Assembly (NCBI GenBank): GCA_035457725.1
Contig: DATIBC010000039.1
Coordinates: 1 to 5,969 of the forward strand
Source: DATFES01 sp035457725
Lineage (GTDB): Bacteria; Pseudomonadota; Alphaproteobacteria; CACIAM-22H2
Direction: 5' to 3'
Length of the DNA: 5,969 nucleotides
Shown: piece after piece, positions 4,474-5,969 of the stretch
Layout: the number at the start of each line of letters is the position of its first letter
Numbering within the stretch: the stretch's first letter is position 1
Made by a program: the position numbers and the translations under genes
The notes under the pieces: model-generated
The model's database searches: none
Told to the model about the DNA's origin: nothing
The model's input: the letters and a program-made list of their open reading frames with translations, nothing else

Positions 4474-5969
4474 GATAAAGCTGGACGACGTCGCGCAGCA
4501 CGCCGTCGTCCGCGCCTGGTTCGATGAACCCGACGAATTCGCCCCAGATGTCCTTGTTGGTCTGACCAAACGAATCGACGGGCTCGAGCAGGAAGAACTT
4601 GGCGTACTTCTCGACCGCATATGGGCCGCCGCTATTGCCAAGTATTGGGCCCTGCTCGATGCAATTGATCACCGCGACGATAAGGATACGGCGATCGGGC
4701 GTGTCGTTGAGGACGCCGCCGGTGTAGTGGGTCGGATTGGCGTTCTCGCCCGTGGCGTCCGACGCTGTCGAGGCCGACGGCTGCCTGTTGGGTATGTGGT
4801 TGTTGTCGATTTCCCAGCGGTACACGTCGTAGCGCGTCATTGTCGTGTCCCAGCCGGCCGGGCGCGAATACTGGCCCGCCCCGGGCGAACCGGTGGTCGA
4901 GTTCGGATGATTGATATCCCAGTACATGTCGCGACTCGCCGCCGGCCAGTCAGCACCAGTGCTCATGCGGCACACGCCGCTGTTGCACGATTTATTGCAA
5001 GTGCCGGTATAGAAGCACTGCGCCCGTGGGTAGGGAGCGCCGCCCCATGCCGGATCCCACTGCTCGGGCGGCGTCGAATTGAAGCTCTTGCCGCCGGCTT
5101 CGGCGTAGCTCGTATCGCAGCCCGCCTTGCCGTAACAACCTCTAACCACGTTTCGCGCCGGGCGATACTCGGGATTGCCCTGCTCGCTGCCGAAGTTCGG
5201 GTTCTCGTAGATATCGAAGCGAACGTTGATCGCCTCCTTGACTGGTCCCGTTTTCTGGCCTTGGTTGACCTCCACGCCTTCGGTGCTGAAGCAACCCTCC
5301 GAACTTGCTGACGCGATATTGTGTGAAATGCTCTTGGCGCCCTGGTTATTGAACACCGGATCAAGCAGACCATAATCACCGGCGCCGTACTGCGCGCCGC
5401 CGCCGCCGCCGGCCTTCATCAGCAGCACCTCGCCCCGCTGCATGTCGACGGTGTCGGGGCCTGAGATCGCCTCCTGCGGATTGCACGTGAACAACGGAGG
5501 CGCCTGGCAAACGAACTGAGTAAAGCCGGCGAGCGAGCGAGCCGTGGTTGCCGCCTGCGTCGGCGAGTTGGCGCCGATCGTGCGCAACGTGGCGATGAGC
5601 GATACGCCGATCGTCCGCTGCTCGACGACCACCTCGATAAAGCGCACGTTGCTCCACGCCGTTGCGCAGTGCGTTCCGCCACCGCTCGGAACATAGGATT
5701 GCGCGTCGGCGAAGCTGTTCATCCACACCGGGCAGACGATCGCATTGCGATCCTCGGGGATCGAACTCAGCACCCTGAACTGAACCGAGCTGATGATGCC
5801 TTGGCCGGCGATGTTCTCCGAGTTCTGGGTGAGCTGCGCCTCGACGCCGGATTCGCCATAGACCGCGCGGCCGGCGCGAACGACCGAATCGTCATTGCCG
5901 TCGAGCTCGGCCGCGCCGGCCAACGCCGACTGGTCGGCGGCGTTCTGGAGCTGCGTCTGCAACGTGCCG
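4469..5969 (-). CDS. tadG: TadG-like Tad pilus assembly protein (partial, N-terminus beyond right edge)
   Basis: The frame is open from the stop at 4469 to the right edge, giving 499 codons. It opens with TLQTQLQNAADQSALAGAAE, the conserved segment following the membrane helix of TadG-like (Tad/DUF2134-type) proteins. The basic start and membrane helix, probably 40-50 residues, therefore lie outside. The TTG at 5962 is internal leucine, not a start. The remainder is presumably periplasmic. It holds a Gly-rich turn and the stretch GAGDYGLLDP (about 195-204), 12 cysteines including a cluster at 318, 324, 328 and 333 (numbered from the edge), and a hydrophobic strand RRILIVAVINC near 426. I see no DxSxS metal site of a von Willebrand A domain, which some TadG proteins carry. 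TadG is a membrane-anchored accessory protein required for Flp pilus production in the studied systems; its exact task is unclear. It ends inside the ribosome binding site of tadE. Confidence 0.85.
   Translation of the reverse strand, partial: GTLQTQLQNAADQSALAGAAELDGNDDSVVRAGRAVYGESGVEAQLTQNSENIAGQGIISSVQFRVLSSIPEDRNAIVCPVWMNSFADAQSYVPSGGGTHCATAWSNVRFIEVVVEQRTIGVSLIATLRTIGANSPTQAATTARSLAGFTQFVCQAPPLFTCNPQEAISGPDTVDMQRGEVLLMKAGGGGGAQYGAGDYGLLDPVFNNQGAKSISHNIASASSEGCFSTEGVEVNQGQKTGPVKEAINVRFDIYENPNFGSEQGNPEYRPARNVVRGCYGKAGCDTSYAEAGGKSFNSTPPEQWDPAWGGAPYPRAQCFYTGTCNKSCNSGVCRMSTGADWPAASRDMYWDINHPNSTTGSPGAGQYSRPAGWDTTMTRYDVYRWEIDNNHIPNRQPSASTASDATGENANPTHYTGGVLNDTPDRRILIVAVINCIEQGPILGNSGGPYAVEKYAKFFLLEPVDSFGQTNKDIWGEFVGFIEPGADDGVLRDVVQLYR
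5396..5410 (-). repeat. Five-copy GGC triplet run within tadG
   Basis: On the minus strand GGC is repeated five times in frame and encodes five glycines before AQYGAGDYG. Such a triplet run could change length by slippage without breaking the reading frame. In GC-rich coding DNA it may also be simple codon bias. Confidence 0.5.

Noticed and set aside
3202..4641. A 479-residue minus-strand frame that would fuse upstream sequence to the second TadE-like protein
   Set aside because: The first 246 or so residues lie out of frame across tadE and the end of tadG and resemble no protein; the pseudopilin leader and a well-placed TGAGG mark the real start at 3903.
5396..5410. GGC triplet run considered as a phase-variation switch
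   Set aside because: A triplet repeat cannot shift the frame, and five copies in GC-rich coding DNA is unremarkable, so it is recorded only as a repeat.

Overview
The window is one stretch of a tad (tight adherence / Flp type IVc pilus) locus, read entirely on the minus strand. GC-rich codon use and the proteins themselves (a CpaE/TadZ with a receiver-like front half, a CpaF with a long N-terminal extension, and TadE/TadG pseudopilin-type proteins) fit a proteobacterium, most likely an alphaproteobacterium. I cannot name the genus from sequence alone. Nothing here looks like a mobile element, CRISPR array, RNA gene or recently acquired island.

Layout in the direction of transcription, from the right edge to the left: a TadG-like protein whose N-terminus lies beyond base 5969 (4469-5969); a canonical TadE (3912-4463); a second TadE-like, cysteine-rich pseudopilin-type protein (3202-3903); a 61-base gap with a G-rich direct repeat; cpaE/tadZ (1944-3140); cpaF/tadA (509-1912); and the first half of tadB, which runs off the left edge (1-469). 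The largest gap between genes is 61 bases, no terminator is visible, and all six genes are plausibly one operon. The gene for the Flp pilin, the prepilin peptidase (cpaA/tadV), the secretin and cpaB/cpaD genes, and tadC are not in the window and probably flank it.

Functionally the genes fit one machine. CpaF is the hexameric ATPase that drives pilus assembly, TadB (with TadC outside) is its inner-membrane platform, CpaE is the ParA/MinD-like positioning protein, and the two TadE-type proteins and TadG are membrane-anchored, periplasm-facing minor components. The most noticeable details are a CpaE P-loop lacking both the signature and the catalytic lysine, cysteine clusters in two neighbouring exported proteins, and two successive gene junctions where the stop codon lies inside the next gene's Shine-Dalgarno sequence. 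I see no evidence for a previously undescribed system; this is a recognisable pilus locus with some uncommon details.
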